NCBI GenBank assembly: GCA_018238155.1
Contig: JABCTZ010000026.1
Coordinates: 148,001 to 212,000 of the forward strand
Direction of reading: 5' to 3'
DNA length: 64,000 nucleotides
From: Candidatus Heimdallarchaeota archaeon
GTDB lineage: Archaea > Asgardarchaeota > Heimdallarchaeia > JABLTI01
Shown here: positions 28,266 through 38,217 of the stretch, in pieces
How positions within the stretch are numbered: position 1 is the first letter of the stretch
Layout of the letters: every line of letters begins with the position of its first letter
The notes under the pieces: generated by a model
Databases searched by the model: none
Told to the model about the DNA's origin: nothing
What the model saw: the letters and a program-made list of their open reading frames with translations, nothing else
Program-made: the position numbers and the translations under genes

Positions 28266-29510
28266 TCAAGTGAATAATGCTTTTTCTCGTTCAATTGCTC
28301 GTCTTGCCAAAAGGAGCAAGAGTGCAAATAAGCCTAAGAAAAGAACAATGTACAATGCATCAAGCCATGCAAAGGAAAGATCGATCATTGAAAGAAATGC
28401 ATGATAAATCCAATAGAATGGATTAATTCGAGCATAGATTGCAGTTGTTCCAGGATCAAACGCTACAGTGAAGTAAAATAACATACCAAAGCCCATTACT
28501 ACAGAAGTACCTATTCTTTCCGAAACGGTTTTAGAGAACATTGTATCAAAGGTCATTAGAGTAAGCATTGCTAGTACTAAAGTCGACCCAAGACCGATTA
28601 ATAAAATGACTCCTTTAAATGAAAGTAAATCACTCATAGGAAACGCTAATATTCCCTCTAAACCAGCAGCATTATCGGTTCCACCTGAAAGTGATTTAGC
28701 CATAGCACCCGCTAAAGCAGATCCAACAAAGTAAGCGAGAATGCTTAGATTAGTAGCAATTACTCCAACCAAAAGTTTGGAGAGAACAAGCAATGATCTA
28801 TTCTTAGTAATTGTTAACATGGTTTCAAAGGTGCCATCTTCTTTCTCTTTGGAGAAACCGATAGTGCGACCCATATTACCAATTAGGGCGACCATTATAA
28901 AAAGAGCATAAGCAAAGGGGCTTGCTAATACAAGAGTTTCTGCAGACCAGCCACTGGTAGGTTCTCCAACAGGAGGAATATAAGCAACTTCATTATAGTC
29001 AGGAAATGCAACATCTAAGTTTAACGCCAAAAACCAGCTTAACACTAATTCTTGAATCCTAAGTTTAACTTCATTAAAGTAGACACCTTGAAATGATGCT
29101 GAACCTGAAGTACTGTGATATTCAATAGCTGTTGTACCTGCAAAAATTTCGCTTGTATAATTTGCTGGAATGTAAATGCCATTCGATTCATTTAATGCAT
29201 CTAAGCGAGTGTCAACAATTTCAACATCTAAATTAGAAACATTATTTGCATATTCTTGGACATAGGCAATTGCTTTATCACCTAAATTAAGTGAGAAAGT
29301 TAGATTATCATAATTTGTAACATTAGCACCAAGATCATCAGAGCAAATGTAAACTGTAGTACTCGCTGTTCCAATGAATAATGTTGGGACACCAATAATC
29401 AAAAACATCATTATAAACGGAACGAAAACAATGACCATCATAGTTTTCCAAGTAAATACTAATTTGAGATCTTTTTTCAAGATGGGAATAAATTGTTCGC
29501 TTTTTTTCAT
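28266..29510 (-). CDS. ABC-2 type transporter permease
   Basis: A 414-residue membrane protein of the ABC-2/NatB type. One helix near the N-terminus (about 22-48) is followed by a large extracellular domain (about 50-190), then five helices (about 200-405), with the conserved cytosolic segment GFSKEKEDGTFETMLT between helices 2 and 3, a hallmark of these exporters. It follows its ATPase gene by 2 bp on the same strand. NatAB-like members export sodium or lipophilic compounds; the substrate here is not determined. Confidence 0.88.
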   Translation of the reverse strand: MKKSEQFIPILKKDLKLVFTWKTMMVIVFVPFIMMFLIIGVPTLFIGTASTTVYICSDDLGANVTNYDNLTFSLNLGDKAIAYVQEYANNVSNLDVEIVDTRLDALNESNGIYIPANYTSEIFAGTTAIEYHSTSGSASFQGVYFNEVKLRIQELVLSWFLALNLDVAFPDYNEVAYIPPVGEPTSGWSAETLVLASPFAYALFIMVALIGNMGRTIGFSKEKEDGTFETMLTITKNRSLLVLSKLLVGVIATNLSILAYFVGSALAGAMAKSLSGGTDNAAGLEGILAFPMSDLLSFKGVILLIGLGSTLVLAMLTLMTFDTMFSKTVSERIGTSVVMGFGMLFYFTVAFDPGTTAIYARINPFYWIYHAFLSMIDLSFAWLDALYIVLFLGLFALLLLLARRAIEREKALFT

Positions 29511-29512
29511 CT

Positions 29513-30325
29513 TTAGACACCCTCCAAACCTTCTAATGGTTCTGGCTTTGTAAATTCGTTTTGATCTAACGTTCCATTTTCAAAAGCATTAATAATCGCT
29601 TCTTCAAAATCATCTGTTGAAGAATATTTAGCAATTATTTTATCTTTAGTTCCTTCAAATACAAGCTCTCCATCTTTGAGAATGCCTGTATGCGTTGCCA
29701 AAGCTTCCAAATCAGAAGTTATATGAGAGGACATTAAAACAGTTTTTCCCTCATCTTTAACCAAAGTATAAATGATATCGCGTACTTTTTTAGCTCTTGC
29801 AATATCTAATCCTGTCGTAGGCTCATCAAGAATGATTAAATCCTTACTGGAAATAATTGTTCGAACAAGACTAATAACTCTCTTTTCACCACCAGACAGT
29901 TTACCAAATTTCAAATCCAGTTTATCTAACATATCTAACTGTGTTAGCATAGAAGTCATTTTTTCTATTGCTTCCTCTTTTGGGACACCTACAATAGAAG
30001 TAAAAAGTAAAATATTGTCTCTTGTTTTGAAATCTTTATAGCCAGCACTTAGTTGGGAAAGAATGCCCACTTCTGCTCTGATTTTTTCCGGTTCTTTAAC
30101 GACATCAATACCTTGAACGAAAACTTCACCAGAGGTTGGTTTAAGAATACCAGTTAACATTCTAATAGTAGTTGTTTTACCAGCCCCATTTGGACCCAGT
30201 AACGCATAGATGCTACCTTTTGGCACATGTAGTGAAACATCCTTAACAATTGGTATTTCACCGAATTTTTTCCATAAATTTTTCGTTTCTATAATATAGC
30301 TATCATCATTCATTTTTTTAACCAC
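29513..30325 (-). CDS. ABC-2 type transporter ATP-binding subunit
   Basis: A 270-residue ATPase: Walker A GPNGAGKTTT (near 44), Q-loop region GILSQLSAGY, signature LSGGEKR (near 145) and Walker B LIILDEPTTGLD, then the switch His in MSSHITSD. The signature is followed by a CcmA/NatA-type C-terminal extension that ends in an acidic tail. It is the first gene of a two-gene operon with the permease. It may start at either of two adjacent codons (MVKKMN), which does not affect the domain. Confidence 0.92.
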   Translation of the reverse strand: MVKKMNDDSYIIETKNLWKKFGEIPIVKDVSLHVPKGSIYALLGPNGAGKTTTIRMLTGILKPTSGEVFVQGIDVVKEPEKIRAEVGILSQLSAGYKDFKTRDNILLFTSIVGVPKEEAIEKMTSMLTQLDMLDKLDLKFGKLSGGEKRVISLVRTIISSKDLIILDEPTTGLDIARAKKVRDIIYTLVKDEGKTVLMSSHITSDLEALATHTGILKDGELVFEGTKDKIIAKYSSTDDFEEAIINAFENGTLDQNEFTKPEPLEGLEGV

Positions 30326-30566
30326 ATAATGAAAAAATTAGTAAAATAAGATTTAAAGTGCTTATCTAAAATCTATTTTTACAGCATACAAGAAAAATAA
30401 GCTGTTCACCTATAAAAATAATTCAAATACTCTTTAATAAGGTTGAGAATAATTGAACATAAATAATTACTAATCTTTGAAGGAGTCAAGGAGATAATCC
30501 ATTTTGCATAATTCAAATAGAAATTAGGAACTGTTTTTGATAATCTACTTTAAAAATCAATGCCCT

Positions 30567-30576
30567 CTTATAAAAG
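30567..30576 (+). promoter_or_regulatory. TATA box for the AAA+ gene
   Basis: CTTATAAAAG, a good archaeal TATA match. Transcription would begin near 30600, right at the 10-bp inverted repeat, leaving a leader of about 145 nt before the TTG start at 30746. Confidence 0.4.
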
Positions 30577-30605
30577 AAGATATTGCAAATATAAAACAAC
30601 TACTC

Positions 30606-30636
30606 AAGTGTTTTTATTCCAATACCAAAAACACTT
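30606..30636 (+). repeat. Perfect inverted repeat at the AAA+ gene transcription start
   Basis: Arms AAGTGTTTTT (30606-30615) and AAAAACACTT (30627-30636) with an 11-base centre. It may be an operator over the start site or a 5' hairpin in the mRNA. It is not followed by a T-run, so it is unlikely to be a terminator. Confidence 0.5.
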
Positions 30637-30745
30637 TTATTCTCAGATTAGTTTATCTACAATGAATACCTCATTCAAAAATTATCAATAGATATTATTT
30701 AAGAAATCTAGCTGATAAATTTTGAAGCTAAAATTGGTGCTTTAA

Positions 30746-33700
30746 TTGGAAAGAGAGAATTTTGTTCAAGAAAGGTTAGAAGAAAAAGAAGATGTTTTTA
30801 ATAAACTCCTTAGACAAAGAGATGAAATTCGACGGTTTAAGAAGGATTATTTTGAAAAGGTTATTAGTAATTTTTATGTTAGAAAAAAAATCAGTTATAA
30901 ATTAAAAAAATTAGGCCATTATGCATTGACTCTTAAAGAAGCGAAATTACAAAGGAAAAACAATGATATATCAGAATTAAAAAAAGCTCCTTTGCGTTTC
31001 TCTTGTACTGCTCAAGCATTACAATCTCGTATAGGTCAAATAAGTTCTAGTGAACACAACATCTGGAAGAAAACGAAAGCTTCTCTAAAAAAAGCAAAAG
31101 AAATGAAAGAAGAAATAAAAGACACTTTCCTTTTTTTGGATCTATGCTTGGTTGGAGATTCAAAGAAACTTGGTCAACTAGAACATTCTGCAGTTCCTTT
31201 GGAATCAATAATATTTGCTTTACCACAAATTATTGAAGTTATTGAATTCTTAATAGAGTATTTTCCAACAGAAAAATTAGCTTATATTTACAAGAATGAA
31301 CTAGATGATGATGAAAGTATTGATATGAAAGATTTAAAGAATGAATTCTATAAGAAACACGAAAAGCTGTTTTTTGCAATACTTATCTATTATTCCGCTT
31401 TATTCAATAGTTCTAATTGGGATGGCAGTGAACAATCAAGTGAAGTTTTCTTGAACATTAATAAACTTGGAATTCATCCAATCCAGGTTTTTTCAACCTT
31501 AAATATTATTGATTTTTTTAAAGATAACTACTTTGAAACACTAATAGAGATGAAAGATGTAAAATTTGAAAAGATAAAAACAGTGATTGATGATATTAAT
31601 CTAAATGATTCTGACTTTAGCTCAACCTTTAAAATAAGAAGTAAGAATGATCTTAAAAAGTGTTCGGTAAATTCGCTTTTCAAGATTTGTTTGTTAAAAA
31701 TCCCTTCAGATTTAAGAGTTCTGAGGAATGATGAATCAATATCAGAGGAAATCAGAGGAAAAATAGCTATTTTTAAAAATTTAGGACATTTGTATATGTA
31801 TATCTTATCAGTAAAATCCGAACTTGAAAAAACAGATGATTTTTGGAGATTTGTGTTTGGTCCTGCATATAGCTGGGCAAAATATGAAATGTATAGAGCA
31901 ATTACGTTACAACTTGCTGAAGATTTCTCTCAATTCTCTACATTACGATTAATTTTCTCCTTTCTCATTGTTAACAAAAATCAAAGATTTTCCAATTTTG
32001 CAATTAGAGATAAAGCATTAGAAATCATTTTTACTCACCAGAAGAAACTTGGATTATGGGATATGGACACGCCTATTAAACTATCCAATTCAAAAAATTT
32101 CACTATTACAAGTTTTGAAGCAATCACCCCCATACTTGAACAAGCAGCTCATTATGATGATTTGCCTTTACATAATTATCTTGGAAAAATCCAACAATTT
32201 TTCGAATGGGCTAAGCTTACACTTCGAAAAAAAATAGAAGGAGATAACATTGCACCTCATGGTTGGTATCCAGAGGGAAGTCGAAGTAAAGAACCCGAGT
32301 CATGGTTTTCATCAACAGTATTATATTTTATCAAAACTTATTGTATTACTCTATCAAGAGAACTTAGAAAATTGGCACTAAAATCTTTTGACTCTAAAAA
32401 AATAGACGAGCTCAAAACAATAAATTGGAGCTGTATAATGGATTCCTACTCAACAAAAATCAATCTAAGTAAAATGTTCTCAGAAAGAATAAAATGCAAT
32501 GAAGAGCTAAAAATAGAAGAAGTAATTAAAACTAAAAGAGTATTCATTTTTGATGAAAATTGGTCATGTATATTCTTCGGTCCTCCAGGAACGGGTAAAA
32601 CAACCTTAGCTGAATCTTTTACTTTAACACAACAAGAACGTACAAAATATCAATCAAAAAAGAGAGATTGGTATTATATTCAACTAACACCAGGAGAGTT
32701 CTTTGTTAAGGGAGCAGAAGGAGCAGTTTTAATGATTCGAAAGTATTTTACTAGATTATCTCAGCTTACTGATGCAGTTATATTTTTTGATGAAATTGAA
32801 GATCTAATGCAAAATCGAGATACTTCAGAAAAAGAATGGGATAAACGCAGTCAGTTTTCTACGACTCTTTTACCAAAATTCCAAGATTTACACAACTCGA
32901 AAAAAGTAAAATTCATTATTGCAACAAATAAAATTGAACGAGTGGATTCCGCAATAAGTAGAGAAGGAAGAATTGATTTTGTCATTCCAGTAGGACATCC
33001 TTTTCCTTATTCACGCCTCAATTTATTATTCCAAAAAATATCAGAAGACTATCAGATTGAAGAATTTGATAATTTTGATACTAAACAATATGATGCATTG
33101 CTAAACTTCATCGGAACAACTTGCTTCATGTCTTATAAAGAACTAGATCAGATTATCTCTCTAAGTTTAAAGAAAGCAACAAAAGGTAACAATCAGATTG
33201 ATTTATCAGAAAAAATAACTAATATAATAACGATAATTTTAGAGAATATTGATGGATTAAAATTTGAAAACAATGAATACTCACGCGAATGGGGATCTAT
33301 AAATTCAAAAATGGTTGAATTTTTCTTTCAATTAGCAATTCTTCCTTCATCCAACAAAAATACCACATCATCACCTTTGTATAATCTTACGAATACTTTT
33401 GAGGCTGGTTTGTGTGGGATTATTCAAGATAATAATGATAATAAATATAAAGAAAAGTGCAAGATGATTACAGATGCTGCAAGACCAAAATTAACTCTTG
33501 GAGATTTTTGTGATTATTGTTCTTATACACTATCAAGCGAGAATACAAGAAACGAAGAATTATTATTGAATTTCTTCGGACCAATAAAAAACGATGCAAA
33601 AAAAATAGGCATACTAAATGAAATCTTCAAATTAATGATAAAAGCTTTTGTTGCCACAAGAAAGATAATTTTCTCAATTATAACCTTAAAACAAAAATTA

Positions 33701-34060
33701 GAAGAAGGTGAGAAGTGTATCGCCAAACAAACGTTCAAGCAATTTGCAGCTAAAATGATTTCTCTCGAAGAGGCATTCGAAGTGCTTGTGGCTTTGTTGA
33801 AAGAAAATCAAGAAGATTCAAATGGAAAAATAGATAAAAAGTGGCGATCATTATTAATTGGATTTGCTGATGATTTTGAATATATATTTGATTTTCTTCT
33901 AACTAGTTTTCCAGATGAATTAAAAGATGTAAATGTATTATTAGATAAATTAAAGCAAAGAAACATTTTATTAGATAAACATGAAATAAAAGATGATTTT
34001 ACTAAAAAGCTTATTTTCCTAATCGTAATGAGAAATAAAATACGTAACCTTTATGCATAA
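30746..34060 (+). CDS. Large AAA+ ATPase with unrecognised flanking domains
   Basis: An 1104-residue protein. The AAA+ module (about 605-790) has Walker A GPPGTGKTT (near 612), Walker B AVIFFDEIED (near 677), sensor-1 IIATNK (near 727) and SREGRID with a candidate arginine finger (near 738), close to the FtsH/spastin-type AAA clade. The N-terminal 600 residues and C-terminal 300 are all-helical, Lys/Asn-rich and match nothing I know. There is no protease motif, membrane segment or signal peptide. It stands alone with a long leader. The layout (long sensor-like N-terminus plus one AAA) recalls isolated ATPases of stress or defence islands, which is inference. TTG start. Confidence 0.7.
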   Translation: MERENFVQERLEEKEDVFNKLLRQRDEIRRFKKDYFEKVISNFYVRKKISYKLKKLGHYALTLKEAKLQRKNNDISELKKAPLRFSCTAQALQSRIGQISSSEHNIWKKTKASLKKAKEMKEEIKDTFLFLDLCLVGDSKKLGQLEHSAVPLESIIFALPQIIEVIEFLIEYFPTEKLAYIYKNELDDDESIDMKDLKNEFYKKHEKLFFAILIYYSALFNSSNWDGSEQSSEVFLNINKLGIHPIQVFSTLNIIDFFKDNYFETLIEMKDVKFEKIKTVIDDINLNDSDFSSTFKIRSKNDLKKCSVNSLFKICLLKIPSDLRVLRNDESISEEIRGKIAIFKNLGHLYMYILSVKSELEKTDDFWRFVFGPAYSWAKYEMYRAITLQLAEDFSQFSTLRLIFSFLIVNKNQRFSNFAIRDKALEIIFTHQKKLGLWDMDTPIKLSNSKNFTITSFEAITPILEQAAHYDDLPLHNYLGKIQQFFEWAKLTLRKKIEGDNIAPHGWYPEGSRSKEPESWFSSTVLYFIKTYCITLSRELRKLALKSFDSKKIDELKTINWSCIMDSYSTKINLSKMFSERIKCNEELKIEEVIKTKRVFIFDENWSCIFFGPPGTGKTTLAESFTLTQQERTKYQSKKRDWYYIQLTPGEFFVKGAEGAVLMIRKYFTRLSQLTDAVIFFDEIEDLMQNRDTSEKEWDKRSQFSTTLLPKFQDLHNSKKVKFIIATNKIERVDSAISREGRIDFVIPVGHPFPYSRLNLLFQKISEDYQIEEFDNFDTKQYDALLNFIGTTCFMSYKELDQIISLSLKKATKGNNQIDLSEKITNIITIILENIDGLKFENNEYSREWGSINSKMVEFFFQLAILPSSNKNTTSSPLYNLTNTFEAGLCGIIQDNNDNKYKEKCKMITDAARPKLTLGDFCDYCSYTLSSENTRNEELLLNFFGPIKNDAKKIGILNEIFKLMIKAFVATRKIIFSIITLKQKLEEGEKCIAKQTFKQFAAKMISLEEAFEVLVALLKENQEDSNGKIDKKWRSLLIGFADDFEYIFDFLLTSFPDELKDVNVLLDKLKQRNILLDKHEIKDDFTKKLIFLIVMRNKIRNLYA

Positions 34061-34072
34061 AATAAGAAAAAA

Positions 34073-35131
34073 TCAAACGCGATAAAAATTGAAGCGAGGA
34101 GTGCGGTCAATACCACCTTCCCAAACGTATTCTAGCTTTCTAACAATCTTCTTTTGTCTTTCAAGGTTCATCAAAGCTTGATATATGATAGGAGTAAAAG
34201 TATAACCATTGATTAGTAAGAGTTGTTCAAATTTTTCTTTTATCATATCTATTTTCTCCAAGTGTTCCATTAGGAAAACGAAAATAGTTGGAATATTATG
34301 CTGACCATTATCTATTGCTTCTAAGGCAAGTTTTTCAAGAACTTGAATATTAGGACTATAATTTGGCACCGCTCGAGAAAGTAATTTCTCAATCGAAATC
34401 TCATCTTTAGTTAAAGTAATTAGTGAGTTCTTCAAATTTTGATAGAACATCCTGCAGTTCTCACTAAAAGGTTTTAAACCAAGTTCAAAGGAAGAGAAAA
34501 ATGAACCATTCTCAGAAGTGCATAGATCCATTGGTTGCATCCAATTTGCTATATGGATTCTATCAGGAAAATCAGGATGTAGTACTACAAATGCAAACTG
34601 TCCTTGAATTTTTTCACAAGCATTTCTTATTGCTTGTTTTATATCATCTGTAGATTTTAATGCTTCTTCGAGAAGATAGGTGAAAATTTCACTATCACAA
34701 TAATCGACAATTTCTTTTTGTTGTGCCTTATCAAAAAATACTGATTTAGATTGAAATGTATAACCTAATTTTTCTAGCTGTGTTACAAAGTCAAGAGAAT
34801 TTGTAATTGTACCATTATGCATTGTAACAAATTTCTTCTTACTGCTCCAGAAGGGATGAGCTTTTTCTTTAGTGTTTGTTTCCGCTTTAGTAAAATTTTT
34901 CAATGCAAATCGAGTATGACCGATGCCTATTGTAGCATCAAAATCTTGGCTAGAGAATTTTTCCTTAAAACTAGTTACCGGTCCAACTTCTTTTTCCATT
35001 TTAATCATTGAATTTTGTATTACAGCTATCCCTGTAGCTTGTGCTCCAACTAGCCCTTCTTGAATTCTTAAAGATTCTAGAATTATTGATGCTACATTTT
35101 GATTTCCAATATAACCAGCTATATGGCACAT
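34073..35131 (-). CDS. Class II glutamine amidotransferase-like protein
   Basis: A 352-residue protein with an N-terminal Ntn-hydrolase glutaminase domain like that of GlmS and PurF. The catalytic Cys is residue 2 (MCHIAGYIG), exposed after Met removal, and GIGHTRFAL (near 71) and TMHNGTITN (near 103) are the glutamine-binding signatures. The C-terminal 100 residues lack the sugar-isomerase or phosphoribosyl domain and look helical, perhaps a winged helix. So it releases ammonia from glutamine for an unknown partner, or acts as a stand-alone hydrolase. It lies 29 bp downstream of the PfkB kinase on the same strand, so the two probably share an mRNA. Confidence 0.8.
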   Translation of the reverse strand: MCHIAGYIGNQNVASIILESLRIQEGLVGAQATGIAVIQNSMIKMEKEVGPVTSFKEKFSSQDFDATIGIGHTRFALKNFTKAETNTKEKAHPFWSSKKKFVTMHNGTITNSLDFVTQLEKLGYTFQSKSVFFDKAQQKEIVDYCDSEIFTYLLEEALKSTDDIKQAIRNACEKIQGQFAFVVLHPDFPDRIHIANWMQPMDLCTSENGSFFSSFELGLKPFSENCRMFYQNLKNSLITLTKDEISIEKLLSRAVPNYSPNIQVLEKLALEAIDNGQHNIPTIFVFLMEHLEKIDMIKEKFEQLLLINGYTFTPIIYQALMNLERQKKIVRKLEYVWEGGIDRTPRFNFYRV

Positions 35132-35160
35132 ACTATTTATCTCCGATATTCAGCCAATAT

Positions 35161-36141
35161 TTATTTTCGTTTTAATTCTATCGGTATATTTTGTTCTTGT
35201 AGGAATATTTCCAATTCAGTTCTATATGGTAAGGAAGTCATTGCCCCCTTCTTCTGTAGGACTAATGCACCTATTGCATTTCCAATAATACCGGCATTTT
35301 CATAGGATAACTCATTTATCAGTCCAAAAATAAAGCCAACATTGAATCCATCCCCAGCACCGGTTGTATCAATAATCTCAACTTCAAAAGAAGGTATTGT
35401 CAAAAAACAACCATTTCTTTCTTTTATAATGCATCCATCTTTATCTTTCTTTAAAACAACAACTTTTAGTGGAAATCTTGTGAATAAATTTTCTATTGCA
35501 GCTTGTTCATCAAAATTCTCTTCATTGTATAGAAATTGCAATTCAGATAAAGAAGGAAGAAAAATGTCTACTTTTTCTAAAACAAGTTCAATATTCTCTC
35601 TCAATACTTTGTCATTTTCCCATAGGTCTACTCTAATATTTGGATCAAAACATATTTGTCCATTATTTTCCATACAGATATCAATTGCTTTCAATGTTGC
35701 ACTTCTAACTGGTTCTTCAGTTAAAGAAAGAGAACCAAAAAGTAGATATTTTATTTTTTGGAAAAGCTTTGAATCAATTTCTTCTGCAGATAAATTGACA
35801 TCAGCTGAATTATTTCTGTAGAAAAAGAAATCGCGATCCATATCGTTATTATAATAAACGAATGCTAAAGTTGTTCTTTCACCTTCTGTTGCCTTAACAA
35901 GATTAGCAACATTCACACCTTCAGATTGAAGCACGTCTCTCAAATATTCTCCAAAAGGATCATCACCAACCTTTCCAATAAAAGCAGTTTTAACACCCAA
36001 GCGAGACATTCCCACTATGAAATTTGCTGGTGCACCACCATGGCACTTTTGGAAAGAAGCTAAATCCTTCAAATTAGTTATCTTATCCGGTATAAAATCA
36101 ACAAGAACTTCACCAATTGAAACTACTTCAGGAAGAAACAT
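35161..36141 (-). CDS. PfkB-family sugar kinase
   Basis: A 326-residue ribokinase-fold kinase. It shows the family start SIGEVLVDFIPD, the substrate segment GGAPANFIVGMSRLG (residues about 35-49) and the ATP-site DTTGAGDGFNVGF with catalytic Asp (near 255). The start region and GGAPAN motif resemble fructokinases and related sugar kinases more than adenosine kinases. It phosphorylates a sugar with ATP in the cytosol; the exact sugar cannot be read. It is the first gene of a pair with the amidotransferase, which may suggest amino-sugar metabolism. Confidence 0.88.
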   Translation of the reverse strand: MFLPEVVSIGEVLVDFIPDKITNLKDLASFQKCHGGAPANFIVGMSRLGVKTAFIGKVGDDPFGEYLRDVLQSEGVNVANLVKATEGERTTLAFVYYNNDMDRDFFFYRNNSADVNLSAEEIDSKLFQKIKYLLFGSLSLTEEPVRSATLKAIDICMENNGQICFDPNIRVDLWENDKVLRENIELVLEKVDIFLPSLSELQFLYNEENFDEQAAIENLFTRFPLKVVVLKKDKDGCIIKERNGCFLTIPSFEVEIIDTTGAGDGFNVGFIFGLINELSYENAGIIGNAIGALVLQKKGAMTSLPYRTELEIFLQEQNIPIELKRK

Positions 36142-36319
36142 TTTATATCATTTCTATTGTTATTGATGTATATTTGAAAAAGATTCCCCTTATTTTTTGT
36201 TCGGGAGAAAAGATTACTAGTATCAGCATAAGCTAACCTTATTAAGCTAAATCTACTTACTTAAATTAAAAATAGTAAAAACCAAAAAATGTTAAATCTA
36301 TCTGGAGAGAATATCAATA

Positions 36320-36835
36320 GTGAGCGAAATATTCCTTGATTGCGATTCCCCTTGTGTAAGCTGTCCGTATAACAGAGTATTCAAAATTAACACATATGTA
36401 GGTAGACATCTACTCGGTTCATATTATTGTGCAAATGATGGCATTCTCTATCTCTGTAAACGAGGAGTAGGGTTTAGAATGGTTCAAGGTAAAATGAAAC
36501 CTTTCTGCCCCAGATGTGATAGAGAACTTGGACAATTAAATCTTCGATTTAATCAAGGGAAGGATTTCAGACCATTTGGTGATGATATTCTGCTTGTAGT
36601 TAGGATTCCTCTTCAATCAAAGTTTGATATAACAAAAGTCCTACGTGGGTCATCCTTTAAAGACCTCTCAGAAGTTTTACTCTACATTTACTTTGATGAA
36701 GGAGAGGGAGAATACAATATTGTTCGCTACAAAAAAACGGACAATCAATACTCAGTAATCTTTTCTGGACGCATTACAGCTGAAGATATCCAATTAGAGA
36801 TTATCAAAACTGAAGAAGTAAACCCTCCACGATAG
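36320..36835 (+). CDS. Cys-rich (zinc-binding?) hypothetical protein
   Basis: A 171-residue protein of unknown family. The N-terminal half has seven Cys: Cys8, 12 and 15 (DCDSPCVSCPYN), Cys37, Cys46 and the pair Cys63/Cys66 (FCPRC), enough for two zinc sites. The rest (about 85-171) is predicted beta-rich. There is no signal peptide. GTG start at 36320. A fragment of its last 17 or so codons is found again at 40204-40254, after the duplicated beta-helix pair, so this gene has been part of the same rearranging block. Confidence 0.55.
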   Translation: MSEIFLDCDSPCVSCPYNRVFKINTYVGRHLLGSYYCANDGILYLCKRGVGFRMVQGKMKPFCPRCDRELGQLNLRFNQGKDFRPFGDDILLVVRIPLQSKFDITKVLRGSSFKDLSEVLLYIYFDEGEGEYNIVRYKKTDNQYSVIFSGRITAEDIQLEIIKTEEVNPPR

Positions 36836-36895
36836 AGATGTTTAATTTCCACTTCATAATTAGTGATTTTTCCCTTATCATTTCATTTTGAAACA

Positions 36896-36903
36896 TTTAT
36901 ATT
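36896..36903 (+). promoter_or_regulatory. TATA-like box before the first beta-helix gene
   Basis: TTATATTA about 40 bp before the ATG at 36943; transcription would start near 36925 and give a short leader. Confidence 0.35.
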
Positions 36904-36942
36904 ACAAATCAACTTTGATACTAATAAGGTTGAACTTTAGAA

Positions 36943-38217
36943 ATGGGAAAAATACATAGAAATAAGAAAATATCTTTAGCAGCTCTATTTCTAGTACCAA
37001 TAATCGTGTCAACAATTGGATTCACAATTTATGGTGTAGTGAATGATAAAGTATATCTAAATAGTTTGTATGCTCAAGGAGAGATAGTTATTTTAAATGA
37101 TAATGATTTCTCTGAGAGACATTCTCTCCCAGGTTCAGGAACTGCAGAAAACCCATTTTTGATTGAGAATTATATTTTTAAGAACCCAAAAACTGTTGCA
37201 ATCGTTATTAAGGATACTTCTAAACACTTCATTATTAGAAATTGTTCAGTACAGAAACAAGGACAACCATTGTATATTTCCAATATTGGATTTAATACTG
37301 GAACAGTAATCAACAATACTTTCATTGAAGATATGACATTAGTAGACAACATAAAATTTCATGATTATAGAGATGATCGTAATAGCTGGAATCATTATAA
37401 TTATCAACCATACCGTAGCGGATTTATTTTCATTTATAATTCTCCAGGAATTAGAATTGAAAATAATCTTTTTCAATTTAGTTCAAATGAAACAGCAAAA
37501 CAATTTGATTATGGTTTGGTTTTAGTTTCTTCAGATTATTCATTTATTAACAATAATTCTGTCTCATTTTTCTCTCATGGGATTTTAATATTTGATTCAT
37601 TATATATGAACATAATTAATAATTTCTGTAGCAATAATGACAATGGTATTTTTATTGATAATGTCAAAGAAGCTCTTATTATGAATAATATTTGTACCAA
37701 TAATACAAATGGAATAGAAATTTCAAATGATTATAGTTATGAATATAGTGAAAGAGTACTTATTATTGCAAATAATTTAAGTTATAATACAAATGCGGGT
37801 ATTTTTACAGAATGGACAAATAATTATTGCCAGATTAAAGGTAATTTCATATGTGGAAATGAATTTGGACTTTCTGGATCTCTAACAGAGTCAAATATTA
37901 CTTACAATTACTTTAGTCTAAATAACAATCATAGCATCAGACTTAACCAATATAGTTATAGCAATTATATTCATCACAATGTTTTCATTGAAAATAATTA
38001 CGAGGGATTATTACTTGGTCTGAAACAAGCTTTTGATGTTACATTGTATACTAATGAAGTAGACTACTGGTTTGAAAATTCTACAAAGGAAGGAAATTAT
38101 TGGTCAGACTTCATTTGGAATGAAAATGCTGTCTATCATTTAGATGGTGGAAACACTACAGATCAATATCCATTATTAGAACCACCAACAATAGAACTTT
38201 GGGAGGTTTTGAGTTGA
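36943..38217 (+). CDS. Cell-surface right-handed beta-helix protein, copy A
   Basis: A 424-residue exported protein. A basic start and one hydrophobic segment (about 10-32) act as signal or anchor. The rest is a parallel beta-helix of NosD/pectate-lyase type: short repeats rich in Asn such as NNTF, NNSVSFFSHGI, NNFCSNNDNGI and NNICTNNTNGIE, with the entry motif LPGSGTAENPFLIENYIF (residues about 63-80). The fold suggests carbohydrate binding or lyase activity outside the cell; I see no catalytic residues. Its stop overlaps the start of the next gene (TTGA). A close paralogue lies at 38597. Confidence 0.8.
   Translation: MGKIHRNKKISLAALFLVPIIVSTIGFTIYGVVNDKVYLNSLYAQGEIVILNDNDFSERHSLPGSGTAENPFLIENYIFKNPKTVAIVIKDTSKHFIIRNCSVQKQGQPLYISNIGFNTGTVINNTFIEDMTLVDNIKFHDYRDDRNSWNHYNYQPYRSGFIFIYNSPGIRIENNLFQFSSNETAKQFDYGLVLVSSDYSFINNNSVSFFSHGILIFDSLYMNIINNFCSNNDNGIFIDNVKEALIMNNICTNNTNGIEISNDYSYEYSERVLIIANNLSYNTNAGIFTEWTNNYCQIKGNFICGNEFGLSGSLTESNITYNYFSLNNNHSIRLNQYSYSNYIHHNVFIENNYEGLLLGLKQAFDVTLYTNEVDYWFENSTKEGNYWSDFIWNENAVYHLDGGNTTDQYPLLEPPTIELWEVLS

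Larger units (their letters stand above)
30326..30745. other. Intergenic region with putative promoter elements
   Basis: A 420-bp gap between the divergent ABC-2 operon and the AAA+ gene. I find no open frame worth calling. It holds a TATA-like box (30567-30576) and a perfect 10-bp inverted repeat (30606-30636), both listed separately. The rest is plain AT-rich sequence. Confidence 0.6.

Noticed and set aside
28266..30325. ABC-2 pair as part of the oxidative-stress operon
   Set aside because: It is on the opposite strand, separated by a terminator and another gene.
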